From contig ACOK01000116.1 of NCBI GenBank assembly GCA_000174895.1, positions 1 to 64,000 of the forward strand: 64,000 nt of DNA, written 5' to 3'. The DNA is from Ruminococcus flavefaciens FD-1. Lineage in GTDB: Bacteria > Bacillota > Clostridia > Oscillospirales > Ruminococcaceae. Of the stretch, positions 7,803-16,815 are shown in pieces. Within the stretch, counting starts at the first letter, position 1. Each line of letters starts with the position of its first letter. The notes beneath the pieces were generated by a model. The model was not told the origin of the DNA. It saw only the letters and a program-made list of their open reading frames with translations, and searched no databases. The position numbers were made by a program, and so were the translations under genes.

Positions 7803-7963
7803 GGCAACACCGCACAAAACTTGTGCTGAATACGCGCCGACAGATTTTTCGTCAGATTGTATAGAAATTCCGCAGGCATACTGACGTATGTCAAGGAATT
7901 TCTGTGCAAGATGACGGAAAATATGTCCGCAGATTCAGTGCAAGTTTTGTGCGGTGTTGCCTT
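7802..7963. repeat. R1 copy 2: MITE-like palindromic element
   Basis: About 162 bp, the inverted counterpart of 2329-2504 with a similar order of conserved blocks. Terminal inverted repeats GGCAACACCGCACAAAA / TTTTGTGCGGTGTTGCC are flanked by TTTA on both sides, a possible 4-bp target duplication. The arms can fold on each other as one long imperfect hairpin. The stop codon of the downstream minus-strand gene lies five bases away. Confidence 0.87.
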
Positions 7964-7967
7964 TATG

Positions 7968-9191
7968 TCAGGAATTATACAGCATCGCCAATTTCAATGG
8001 AGTATCAGCGATCATCTTCTTTATCTCGCTCTCCACATCAAGGTGCATGAGATACACATGAACTCCGTTTTCTGCAAGGCGCTTGTACTCAGGCAGCATT
8101 TCTTTCAGATACATATGAACTTCACTCTTATAATATGCGGCTTCTGTATACAGATATGAATCTTTTTCAAGCAGCGGTCCAAATGGTTCAAGGGAGGCTG
8201 TGTCACCTGTGTACACAACATTTTTGCCGTGTATTTTCAGGTGATAGCCGAAGCATCTGCCGTCAAGAGGCTTCACATGGACAGTAGGGACCGACGATAC
8301 CAGCCACGGTTTATTCAGTTCGGCAGCTGTGACAATATTGAACCATTCCGCCTCGCAGCCCTCTATCCTCATAAGAAGAAGCAGAAGGTCATCCCTTACC
8401 TCTTCCGAAGGCGCAACAATGGTGACCTTCTTTTTCATATAGCTTGCAAACCATACATATTGCAGCATTGTTCCTGTGCCGCCGCTGTGGTCACCGTGGG
8501 TGTGGGTGATGAGAATGTAGATATTCTCATACTTCTCCCAGTCCATTTTCCTGACCTTCTGATATGAAGTCGCAGGGCAGTCGATTAGCACAAGCTCATT
8601 ATCCTCGGTGAAGAATGCTGAGTTATGTTCATCCGCAAAAGCTGAACCTCTGCCTAAAAACAGAAGCAGCCTGTCATTCTCTATCTCAGTAAGCATTTCA
8701 GCTATATGAACTCTCACATTTTCAATGGTGCTGTGACTTCCGTGAACTCTTTTCACTGTGCCTGACAGCTTCACGCAGTCTTTGTAATTATCGGGGAGTA
8801 TGGTATCAGCATCGCTGCAAAGGGTATAAGCTCTCTCATTTTCATCCGAAGCGGACAGCTTGCGGTAGATATCCGCAAATTCATGAGGCATTCCAGAAGT
8901 TGTGATAAGCTCAAGTTTATGCGGATAATTGCAGGGATTTGTGAGTATGCACGGACGTTTGAATCTGCGGCTCAATTTGTCTGCAAACCAACCTCCCAGA
9001 CTCTGTCCCACAAAAATAAAATCATCAGAATCGACCATATCCGCAAACTGTCCGAGCAGTTTGTCAGGCGATGTTTTTTTGTAATCGATCTTCGGAGAGA
9101 TTATATCCTCAGACGGAAAAATCCCACAGAGTGCCTTGTAATTCTTGTTGTCTGCCTCACCCATGAAGCCGTGTAAATTCAGTATCTTCAT
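7968..9191 (-). CDS. fusion of YqiA-like alpha/beta hydrolase and metallo-beta-lactamase-fold domain
   Basis: 407 residues with two enzyme domains. Residues 1-165 resemble the small YqiA/UPF0227 esterases: 'NLHGFMGE' near 5, nucleophile GQSLGG with Ser64, and a late His (VHGSHS, 149-154). Residues about 172-407 are a metallo-beta-lactamase fold with THTHGDH (229-235), 'YTGDTAS' (about 335) as the bridging Asp, and 'YLMHLD' (about 379) as the last His, as in RNase Z/PhnP-like hydrolases. Both sites look intact. Substrate unknown; the pairing suggests sequential hydrolysis of ester and phosphodiester-like bonds, which is inference. Confidence 0.78.
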   Translation of the reverse strand: MKILNLHGFMGEADNKNYKALCGIFPSEDIISPKIDYKKTSPDKLLGQFADMVDSDDFIFVGQSLGGWFADKLSRRFKRPCILTNPCNYPHKLELITTSGMPHEFADIYRKLSASDENERAYTLCSDADTILPDNYKDCVKLSGTVKRVHGSHSTIENVRVHIAEMLTEIENDRLLLFLGRGSAFADEHNSAFFTEDNELVLIDCPATSYQKVRKMDWEKYENIYILITHTHGDHSGGTGTMLQYVWFASYMKKKVTIVAPSEEVRDDLLLLLMRIEGCEAEWFNIVTAAELNKPWLVSSVPTVHVKPLDGRCFGYHLKIHGKNVVYTGDTASLEPFGPLLEKDSYLYTEAAYYKSEVHMYLKEMLPEYKRLAENGVHVYLMHLDVESEIKKMIADTPLKLAMLYNS

Positions 9192-9285
9192 TCATCTTCC
9201 CCCTGTACGCACGGAAGCCTTTCCGTTTTTTCATATTATAGCACACCTCTCTGCATTTTTCAAGCATATCCGCTCGCATAAAAAA

Positions 9286-9320
9286 TGATCTGCCATGCTC
9301 TGATAAGTCATGACAGATCA
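9286..9320 (-). terminator. terminator of the five-gene ABC/two-component operon
   Basis: Stem TGATCTG(C)CATG / CATG(A)CAGATCA with an 11-nt loop. On the minus strand it is followed by TTTTTTA. It lies directly after the histidine-kinase stop. Confidence 0.8.
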
Positions 9321-10592
9321 TCAGGAAAGCGGTATCAGCAGTGTGACAGCCAGTCCGTTTTCCGTTTTTGTACAGCTGAGATCGCCGTTCATCCGCTTCA
9401 TCAGTTCGCCTGAGATATAGAGTCCGAGGCCGCTGCCTTCCTTGCCGTCGGAGTTTGATTTGCCACGGTAATACTTGACAGTCAGCAGATCAACTTCATC
9501 CTCGGGAACACCTCCGCCGTGATCCGACAAAGTCATTGCAAGAAAACTATCCCGGAAACCATAGCTGACATCAATTTCAGTTCCGGCATATTTGTAGGAA
9601 TTGCTGATTATATTTGCTATTACCTGAGAAAGCCTTCCCCTGTCGATACGGATAAGGCATTCGGGAACAGCGCCTTCATGGACAAGCATCTTTGTATCGT
9701 GCTCAGTAACCAGACCGTGAAGCACAGCCGATGACTCGTCACGGCAGTTCACACGCATTTCTCCCAGTTCGTCAAGAGTAGAAGTGAGCATATCTTCTGC
9801 AAGAATATGTATCTGCTCGGCTTTCTGATTAATATTGCTGATCTTTTCAGTCAGGTACGGGTCGTCCGTTTTGCACATGAGAAGCTCGCATATCAGCTTT
9901 ATTCCCGTTACAGGAGTTTTTATATCGTGGCTCAGCGAAGCGGTAAGTTCCTTTTCACGAAGCTTCATTTCATCTTCTCTGCTTCGTGCTGCTTTCAGTT
10001 CTTCCCGCATCAGATCAAAACTTTCCGTGAAGCTGCCGAACATATTGTGCTTTTCCATCAGCAGCGGATCATCCAGATTTCCCTGAGCTATGCTGTCCGC
10101 AAACTTCTCCATTCGTCTGAACGGCAATATTATACGTATGCGGATGAATATTCCGGCCGCAATCAGAAGCACCATGATGAGAGAAAAGATCATCACAGCG
10201 GTAATGATCAGACTGTTCTTCTTTGCATTGTATTCCTCAAGAACAGGATCAGGAACAGCCGCTGTTCCGAGGAACCTTCCGTTATCGATGACAGCCATGC
10301 AGAAATAGCCTTCCCTGCCTGCATCAGCAGCTGTATGAACGGATCCGGGAATATTATCGGTTGCATAAATACGGTCGCCGCTTTCCGAAAAAACTACCAG
10401 CTCCGAATCCAACTCCATCCCGTTCAGGCTTTCGGGATCGCTGATATGCTCTTTCACCGTCTGAACGATATGATTCATCATGACCATGTCACGCTCATGA
10501 TCATCGGAGATCCCGCCGTATCTGCTGATAACGATCAGAAGCACCGCCGCAGCTACCACGGCAAGCACAAGAAATCTGCGGTAATACTTCAT
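9321..10592 (-). CDS. membrane sensor histidine kinase
   Basis: 423 residues from the ATG at 10592, which overlaps the response-regulator stop as ATGA. Order: membrane helix 7-23, an extracytoplasmic sensor of about 100 residues, membrane helix 128-150, HAMP region (about 151-205), HisKA with phospho-acceptor His222 (SLSHDIKTP), and HATPase_c with 'NIISNSYKYA', 'SDHGGGVP' and 'GSGLGLYI'. It partners the response regulator just upstream. Position behind an ABC exporter suggests it senses an extracellular peptide or envelope stress, as in Bce-like systems, but its large sensor domain is unlike the short BceS type. Confidence 0.92.
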   Translation of the reverse strand: MKYYRRFLVLAVVAAAVLLIVISRYGGISDDHERDMVMMNHIVQTVKEHISDPESLNGMELDSELVVFSESGDRIYATDNIPGSVHTAADAGREGYFCMAVIDNGRFLGTAAVPDPVLEEYNAKKNSLIITAVMIFSLIMVLLIAAGIFIRIRIILPFRRMEKFADSIAQGNLDDPLLMEKHNMFGSFTESFDLMREELKAARSREDEMKLREKELTASLSHDIKTPVTGIKLICELLMCKTDDPYLTEKISNINQKAEQIHILAEDMLTSTLDELGEMRVNCRDESSAVLHGLVTEHDTKMLVHEGAVPECLIRIDRGRLSQVIANIISNSYKYAGTEIDVSYGFRDSFLAMTLSDHGGGVPEDEVDLLTVKYYRGKSNSDGKEGSGLGLYISGELMKRMNGDLSCTKTENGLAVTLLIPLS

Positions 10593-11320
10593 TCTTCTGC
10601 GCTCCCGATAATGTATCCGACTCCCCATACAGTCCTGATTATCTGCGGTTCATTGGGATTTATCTCTATCTTTTCTCGAATATGCCTGATGTGCACGGGA
10701 AGTGTGCCTTCGCCTATGAACGAGTCCTCCCAGACATTGCTGAGGAACTCCTCTTTTGTAACTACCCTTCCCCTGTTCTCAAGCAGATACAGCAGCATTT
10801 TATACTCCATAGCTTTCAGCGGAATTGTTTCATTTTCACGTATCAGCAGATGGGTACCCGTATTCAGTAAGATACCCTCGGAAACTTTTATCTGCCCCGT
10901 CATTGGCTGATCTGAAACAACCTTAGCGGAGGCAGTTTTCGCCGCCTCCGCTGCTTTTTCGTAACGAGTGAGCACAGCCTTGACTTTCGCCAGAAGAATA
11001 CTCATGGTATAAGGCTTTTTTATGTAATCATCGCCGCCGATATTCAGCGCCGTAAGGATGTCGTCATCACTTGTTCTTGCGCTGATGAAAAGAATGGGCA
11101 TATCATATTTTCTGCGTATCTGCTTGCAAAGCTCAAAGCCGGAACGATCGCCAAGATTGATGTCCAGCAGAAGCAGCGATACCTGATGCTTTTCAAGAAA
11201 AGCTTCAGCCTCTTCATAGCTTCCCACTGAAGCTGTACTTATGTCAAACATATTGAAATATTCCGCTGTGGTTTCTGCTATTGTTGCGTCGTCATCGATC
11301 ATAAGGCATTGATACTTCAT
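10589..11320 (-). CDS. OmpR/PhoB-family response regulator
   Basis: 243 residues from the ATG at 11320 with GAGAGGTG upstream; the longer frame to 11371 overlaps the preceding gene and is not needed. Receiver domain about 1-120 with acceptor Asp53 (LLLLDINLG), Thr/Ser and Lys switch residues (FISARTSD, IKKPY); winged-helix DNA-binding domain about 150-240 ending in 'IIRTVWGVGYII'. It is translationally coupled to the kinase. Candidate binding sites are the 22-bp-spaced TTATCAATT repeats upstream of the operon. Confidence 0.93.
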   Translation of the reverse strand: MKYQCLMIDDDATIAETTAEYFNMFDISTASVGSYEEAEAFLEKHQVSLLLLDINLGDRSGFELCKQIRRKYDMPILFISARTSDDDILTALNIGGDDYIKKPYTMSILLAKVKAVLTRYEKAAEAAKTASAKVVSDQPMTGQIKVSEGILLNTGTHLLIRENETIPLKAMEYKMLLYLLENRGRVVTKEEFLSNVWEDSFIGEGTLPVHIRHIREKIEINPNEPQIIRTVWGVGYIIGSAEE

Positions 11321-11336
11321 TTTTTCACCTCTCTGA

Positions 11337-13247
11337 TTACTGCCGGATACCGATCGTGCTTCCTGTTTCACCGATAAATACGATCTTGCCTGAGAATGGT
11401 AGCTGAACTGTACTGCCGCTATTTTTCATATAGCTTGACCATGTCAGGCGGTCGTAGCTGTCGTACACATAAACAGCCGCATTTTCGGGGATATCCAGCG
11501 TCAATGTTCCTCTGTCGGTATTATACCACGATGCAGCGCCGCTTGTCAACTTAACTGCGGTCATATCAGCCGTAAGATCAGGGATTGCGTCCTCCGAGAT
11601 AAACTTCTGTCCCGCTGAATCCATAAGGAGATATTCTGCTCCGTTTTCGTCAATTATCTCATAATCCGTCTGATCACGGCTTACAGTTGTGGGGATATGA
11701 AGAACACTTTCTGCATGAGTGCTATCCTTTATTTTCAGATTATTCACATAGCCAAGAACGCCTTCGGGAATGCTGATAGTAACTGCCGGATCACTGCTGT
11801 AGGCAACGGAAGATGCACATTCATTGCATATATAATAGTGCTTCTTATTTCTTGCATCCCATGCCGCCTGTACACTATCGCTTACGGAGTTTTCTTCAAG
11901 CTGCTGTACACTGTAGCATTCGGGCCAGCTCAGATATCCGAATGTATCGTCGCCTGTGACGGAACTTTTTGTGAGATATACCTTGCCGTTTTTCTCCGCA
12001 AAACGTATGGCAGTATTATCACTGTCCTGTGAAACTGTACCTTTTTCCGCATTTCCTGTAACCTTCACAAAGACGCCGTCCGAAGTATACATGAAGTTAA
12101 TGTCAGGCTGTGTTCTGTCACAGAGATCTCTGAATTTCATGTATTTTTTCTGAGGGAAACTCATCTGATACACACTCTGCGAATCCATATATATCCCCTC
12201 ATATTTCAGATATTCTTCGGGAACGCTGTCAAGAAGCTCCTTTTTATCGGGCTTGCTCCGTGAAATGCTGATGCCTTTTTCTTCGAGTGCAATGTCCATC
12301 AGTGCCATTGCAAGCTGTGTGTTATATGTGCTCGATCCTCCTGACGAGATAACTCCCACGCTTATCTCATCATCGGGAGCTACAAGCAGTTCCGAATGCT
12401 GAAATACCAGGTCGCCGCCCTTGCTTAGTATCTTTACGCCTGCTTCTTCATATTCCGGATATGACACCTCATCCCATCCCAGTCCGAATCCGTCCACATA
12501 CGGATCATCTCTGTTGCAGGTACTCATTTCCTCCTTTGCCTTATCCGAAAGCAGGACAGTATTGCCCGTGAAAAATGCGCTGCCGAATCTGCTCAGTTCC
12601 GACGCTGTGGAAAGTACTCCGCCGTCGCCGACAGTAAGACAATAATCAGCCGGATATTCCGTATTCTTCATGAATACCTTCATCTGCTCTGCTGCTTCAA
12701 AAGCATTCCACGGAGTACCTGTCTGCTGAAGTCCCAGCGGCTTGCAGATGTGGTTTTCGAGATAATCGGTATAGTCTTCTCCGCTGACACGTTCAACCAC
12801 AAGTTCCAGCACATTGAAGCCGTCATTGCAGTATGCAGCATACTCTCCCGGGGCAGCTTTAAGGCGTTCACCACTGATATTCTTCAGTAAATTATCATGA
12901 GGAAGCCTGCTTCTGTATCCGAAGCACATTGAATCATGGTTATATGTCCCCATCATCCCCGAAGTATGATCCATAAGCATACGCACGGTAATATCCTTGT
13001 ATCGTGGGTCAGCAAGTCTGAATTCGGGCAGATAATCAGTAACAGGTGCGTCAATATCAAGCTTTCCCTGATCTGCAAGCTGCATTGCTGCGGCTGATAC
13101 GAATACCTTGCTGACCGAACCAACTGTTCCTATCGTATCAGTGGTTTCGTGGGGCTTATTATCCGCCGCATAAGCACTTACTGCCGCAGCAGGCAGAAGC
13201 ATTGCCGTCACCGCTCCTGCAAGTATGTTTTTCATTATTTTTCTCAT
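11337..13247 (-). CDS. secreted class-C beta-lactamase-fold serine hydrolase
   Basis: 636 residues with a signal peptide (1-28, ending VSAYAAD). The hydrolase domain carries the SxxK motif (Ser44-Lys47, GSVSKVF) and a YxN motif (Tyr139-Asn141), as in the penicillin-binding protein/class-C beta-lactamase superfamily including D-amino peptidases and esterases. About 280 residues of extra C-terminal domain follow. It lies between an ABC exporter and a two-component pair in one operon. It may act on an envelope or exported peptide substrate; resistance to an antimicrobial peptide is one inference. Confidence 0.82.
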   Translation of the reverse strand: MRKIMKNILAGAVTAMLLPAAAVSAYAADNKPHETTDTIGTVGSVSKVFVSAAAMQLADQGKLDIDAPVTDYLPEFRLADPRYKDITVRMLMDHTSGMMGTYNHDSMCFGYRSRLPHDNLLKNISGERLKAAPGEYAAYCNDGFNVLELVVERVSGEDYTDYLENHICKPLGLQQTGTPWNAFEAAEQMKVFMKNTEYPADYCLTVGDGGVLSTASELSRFGSAFFTGNTVLLSDKAKEEMSTCNRDDPYVDGFGLGWDEVSYPEYEEAGVKILSKGGDLVFQHSELLVAPDDEISVGVISSGGSSTYNTQLAMALMDIALEEKGISISRSKPDKKELLDSVPEEYLKYEGIYMDSQSVYQMSFPQKKYMKFRDLCDRTQPDINFMYTSDGVFVKVTGNAEKGTVSQDSDNTAIRFAEKNGKVYLTKSSVTGDDTFGYLSWPECYSVQQLEENSVSDSVQAAWDARNKKHYYICNECASSVAYSSDPAVTISIPEGVLGYVNNLKIKDSTHAESVLHIPTTVSRDQTDYEIIDENGAEYLLMDSAGQKFISEDAIPDLTADMTAVKLTSGAASWYNTDRGTLTLDIPENAAVYVYDSYDRLTWSSYMKNSGSTVQLPFSGKIVFIGETGSTIGIRQ

Positions 13248-13259
13248 ATCCATATCTCC

Positions 13260-15755
13260 TTATTCAGTCATAAGTTCATAGACAGATATCTTCTTTATCT
13301 TTCTTGCGCCGAAATATGCGCATCCGAAACAGAATGCGATTATCACAGCATCAAGCACCAGAACAGCCGGAACATTTACAGGTATGACTCCGACCATGCC
13401 CGTAAGCAGCTTGACTGCCGCAATACTGAGAATTGTACCTACAGCAACTGCTGTGATAACTGCGGGCATGATCTGGAATGCCAGCTGAAGCATAAGTTCC
13501 TTTGAGGTGTATCCCATGCCTTTCATGATACCAAGATCCCTGCGCTGACGGCGTATCTCAGATGACATGAGTATGGTCAGTATTGACATTACCACCGCTG
13601 CTGCAACTGCCATGAATATTTTCGTTGTGACCGAAACTGCACTGCACATTTTCTCCATATATGTATTAAGCAGTTCGGGAACATTCAGAAAACTCTTTAT
13701 CCGGATTGCGCTGCTGTTTCCGTTTATCACAGTATCACCGTAGCGTATGGAATATTCCACGTGGGTCGTATCGGTCTGATCAAGCATTGCGGAAATTACC
13801 ATATCCGCCTTTGCACGGATCCTCTCCTCATAGCTTTTCTGTCCGCCGCTGTCATTTCCAAGTTCCTCCACACTCTTGCCGAAATGGTCGGTGAGTAACG
13901 CTTTCAGCTGATCCGTTGAAACGCCTTCACTGCTGTATATCTGAAAAGAATCGGGGCGGTACAGCGGATCCATCAGTTTCATGCCGTCCTCGGTCATATA
14001 TACGCTGTTTCCGTTAAAGAGTGCAGTTACTATACCTGTGATGATATAATCCCTGCGGACTGATTTGTATTCAAGTCTCAGGGTGTCACCTGTATCAAGA
14101 TGGTCAAATGACGAGACCGATTTTGTTATCATGATCTCATTTTCATGTTCCGGGAAACGCCCTTCTATCGGATGGATATTTTCAGTCTTGTTATAATCCT
14201 TATATACATTGATAAACTTCTTTGATTTCAGCTCATATGCATCAACCATCAATGAATCCATCTGACAGGTCGGAAGCACCTTTCTTACTTCCGGCAGTGC
14301 TTCCAGCTCCTTACAGAATTCATCAGTGTCTGTTTCTGTCATAACAGCTATTTCTGCATCGCTCATTTCACAGCCTGCACAGCTGTACAGGACATTCAGC
14401 CCGTTTCCGAGGAAACTGTAGAGAATAAAGCTTAAAACAACTGCTGTAACCGTGACTCCGGTTACAAGAGTAAGGCTGATATTTCTTCGTAAATGAGCGG
14501 CAGATCTTTTGAGCGAAAGTCTGAGGTGAACGTTGTTTTTCGTATTTCTCAGAGGAAAATGAGACTTGCCGAAATGGTGATTCTGTATTCCCTTGCGGAA
14601 CGCAGTAACCGGCGGATATCTGCGGACTGAACCTGACTTGAACAATGCAAGCAGAGTAACGACCAGCAGAATCCCTGCAAATACGGTAATAACAGGAAAC
14701 GGATGGATAAAATGGCTGACGGGATAGCCTTTCATCTCTTCGGAAATATGTATCAGCACATAAAAAACACCGACTCCGGGTATAGTTCCTGCGATACAGC
14801 CTGCCAGTGCGATCAGAAAATACTCGGCGGCATACGAAAGGGATATTTCCCGTGAGCGGTAGCCCAGTGCCTCAAGTACGCCTATCTGTACGATCTGCTC
14901 CTGTATATCGCTGATAACACGGAATCCTATCATGACGATAATGGCTATAAGTATGATCACAGCCATTATCTCAGTGATGATGAGAACATACATGATTTCT
15001 ATATTGAACTCCATTTTCTGGTCATTAAATGTTTTTATGCCGTAAGTCTCGGTATCAAGGCCGATATCTGCTCCTGCTTCTGCCCATTTTCCGCAAACAT
15101 CATCAATATCAGCGCCATCTTTCAGTGAAAACATAATATCGTTACAGCGGTCAAATACATTTTTCAACACAGAATAATCCGCCTCGCTGACAACGAATTT
15201 GGTATCAGAGAAAGTACCGCTTTCGTAAAATCCCACTACTGTGAACTGATATTTCCTTGCGCCGTCAATAATGGTAAGCTTATCACCTTCCGTGACATCA
15301 AGGGATTCTTTTTCGTTCAGCGGAACATATACCGGATGCTCTGTTTCGGCGATCTCCGCATCGCTGAGAGTTGACTGAGGTGAATATTTCTCATATTTTT
15401 CTTCTGTTTCAGATGTAACGAATGTGCAGGGATAATTCTTTTCCCTGCCGTTTTTATCAAGTACACGTGAACTGAATGCATACAGGAATCGGATGCTCTC
15501 ACACTCAGTGACACGCTCATCTTCTCTGAGCAATGTCACCATCCTCTCATCATACTGCGCCTCAGTCAGAGAGAGCTGATTCTGAAGAAATCCGGTACGT
15601 TCCGCCATATCCGGAAACATCCGCTTTATATTTTTTTCAGCAGAAAATGCACCTGACATCAGCGCCATGCACAGCATTATCAGGATGCACAGCAGAAGTG
15701 ATTCGGTTTTATGTCTGTGGATATTTGCCTTTGAAAGCCGCATTATCTTGTTCAT
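13260..15755 (-). CDS. FtsX/MacB-type ABC transporter permease
   Basis: About 831 residues. An N-terminal membrane helix (about 18-38) is followed by a large extracytoplasmic domain, three helices near 250-380, a second extracytoplasmic domain after a helix near 430, and three C-terminal helices. Two FtsX domains are recognisable, the second ending 'IKKISVYELMTE'. The ATG at 15755 lies just after the ATPase stop; an upstream TTG overlaps that stop. It pairs with the preceding ATPase to form an exporter or mechanotransmission complex. Such permeases move or sense peptides and lipoproteins. Confidence 0.88.
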   Translation of the reverse strand: MNKIMRLSKANIHRHKTESLLLCILIMLCMALMSGAFSAEKNIKRMFPDMAERTGFLQNQLSLTEAQYDERMVTLLREDERVTECESIRFLYAFSSRVLDKNGREKNYPCTFVTSETEEKYEKYSPQSTLSDAEIAETEHPVYVPLNEKESLDVTEGDKLTIIDGARKYQFTVVGFYESGTFSDTKFVVSEADYSVLKNVFDRCNDIMFSLKDGADIDDVCGKWAEAGADIGLDTETYGIKTFNDQKMEFNIEIMYVLIITEIMAVIILIAIIVMIGFRVISDIQEQIVQIGVLEALGYRSREISLSYAAEYFLIALAGCIAGTIPGVGVFYVLIHISEEMKGYPVSHFIHPFPVITVFAGILLVVTLLALFKSGSVRRYPPVTAFRKGIQNHHFGKSHFPLRNTKNNVHLRLSLKRSAAHLRRNISLTLVTGVTVTAVVLSFILYSFLGNGLNVLYSCAGCEMSDAEIAVMTETDTDEFCKELEALPEVRKVLPTCQMDSLMVDAYELKSKKFINVYKDYNKTENIHPIEGRFPEHENEIMITKSVSSFDHLDTGDTLRLEYKSVRRDYIITGIVTALFNGNSVYMTEDGMKLMDPLYRPDSFQIYSSEGVSTDQLKALLTDHFGKSVEELGNDSGGQKSYEERIRAKADMVISAMLDQTDTTHVEYSIRYGDTVINGNSSAIRIKSFLNVPELLNTYMEKMCSAVSVTTKIFMAVAAAVVMSILTILMSSEIRRQRRDLGIMKGMGYTSKELMLQLAFQIMPAVITAVAVGTILSIAAVKLLTGMVGVIPVNVPAVLVLDAVIIAFCFGCAYFGARKIKKISVYELMTE

Positions 15756-15760
15756 ACCTG

Positions 15761-16519
15761 TCACCAACCCATCTCATCAAGGAAGTCCTGTAATTCTTCA
15801 CGCCTCTTCTTCGTGTCATCGGATCCGAAAAGCGGCATTTCATGCTCTCCGACAATATTTCCGTCCCTCAGGAAGATCACACGATTGCCACGCAGAGCTG
15901 TTCTGAGGTCGTGAGTTACCATTACTATGCTCTGCCCTTTTTCATGAAGTTCAGTGAATATATTCAGTACATCATTTCCCGATGCGGAATTAAGTGAACC
16001 CGTCGGCTCGTCTGCGAAAAGGATCCTCGGTTCATTGATGATGGCACGTACTATGCCCACTCTCTGACACTCTCCTCCCGACAGCTGATTGGGGAATTTC
16101 TTCCACAGTTCCTTGCCTATGCCTACCTTCCGAAGAAGTGTTTCAGCTTTCCCGACAAGCTCAGGAGAATTCTTCTGCACAACAAGCGCCCCCGTCATTA
16201 CATTGTCAAATACATCCATATTCTCAAGAAGATAAATGCTCTGGAAAACGAATCCGCAGTTCTTTCTTCTGAACACTGCAAGCTGATCGTTTGTGTAAGC
16301 GGAAATATCCTCATCGCCGAAATATACCTTTCCCATTGTGGGCTTATCCATTCCGGACAGTGCGTAGAGCAAGGTGGATTTTCCCGAACCCGAGTTTCCC
16401 ATTATAACTGTGAAATCTCCCTCCCGTATTTCAAGATCAAGATTCTTTATAACGTGCTGCTGCATTCCGCTGTTGGAAAATGATTTGCAGAGCTTTTCCG
16501 TATGTAATATTGCATTCAT
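15761..16519 (-). CDS. ABC transporter ATP-binding protein (MacB/LolD type)
   Basis: 252 residues from the ATG at 16519, preceded by AAGGAGC; the frame upstream to 16588 has no ribosome site. Walker A 'GNSGSGKST', Q-loop 'FVFQSIYLL', signature 'LSGGECQR', Walker B 'ILFADEPTGSL' and switch 'MVTHD' are all present. It is the first gene of the operon and is followed immediately by its permease. Confidence 0.93.
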   Translation of the reverse strand: MNAILHTEKLCKSFSNSGMQQHVIKNLDLEIREGDFTVIMGNSGSGKSTLLYALSGMDKPTMGKVYFGDEDISAYTNDQLAVFRRKNCGFVFQSIYLLENMDVFDNVMTGALVVQKNSPELVGKAETLLRKVGIGKELWKKFPNQLSGGECQRVGIVRAIINEPRILFADEPTGSLNSASGNDVLNIFTELHEKGQSIVMVTHDLRTALRGNRVIFLRDGNIVGEHEMPLFGSDDTKKRREELQDFLDEMGW

Positions 16520-16553
16520 TCTGACACGCTCCTTCTGTGTTTTCTGTAATCTT

Positions 16554-16612
16554 ATTATACACGAAAAACGCCGTGAAGTCTTTATCAATTCCCTATTATT
16601 TTCTTATCAATT
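16554..16612 (-). promoter_or_regulatory. promoter region with 22-bp-spaced direct repeats
   Basis: A -10 box TATAAT is visible on the minus strand at 16559-16554, with no good -35 at 17 bp. Upstream lie two identical nonamers TTATCAATT (16582-16590 and 16604-16612) exactly 22 bp apart, that is on the same helix face. Weak -35 plus tandem sites is the layout expected for activation by an OmpR-type regulator, plausibly the one encoded in this operon. Confidence 0.55.
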
Positions 16613-16631
16613 TCTTAACCGTGCATAAAAA

Positions 16632-16664
16632 AGTACAACTTTTCTTCTCTTAATAGTACAACTT
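16632..16664. repeat. direct decamer repeats AGTACAACTT
   Basis: Two identical copies (16632-16641 and 16655-16664), start-to-start 23 bp, in the divergent intergenic region between the ABC operon and the dockerin esterase. They look like tandem regulator sites; which gene they serve is unknown. Confidence 0.5.
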
Positions 16665-16721
16665 AATTAAGTTTATCCTCATATTATAGCAAATTTTGTA
16701 TATAATACAGCAATATTTGGT

Positions 16722-16749
16722 TTGCTTTTTTTCTGGGAGATGTTATAAT
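16722..16749 (+). promoter_or_regulatory. promoter of the dockerin esterase
   Basis: TTGCTT (16722-16727), 16-bp spacer, TATAAT (16744-16749), about 65 bases before the start codon. Confidence 0.55.
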
Positions 16750-16815
16750 TAGCTTACATAAAAATATGCTTCACGAACGTAAGACGAAGCAAATCCAATA
16801 CAGGGGGGAAATTAT

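Noticed and set aside
9807..10910. 367-residue plus-strand ORF
   Set aside because: Antisense shadow of the histidine kinase and response regulator.
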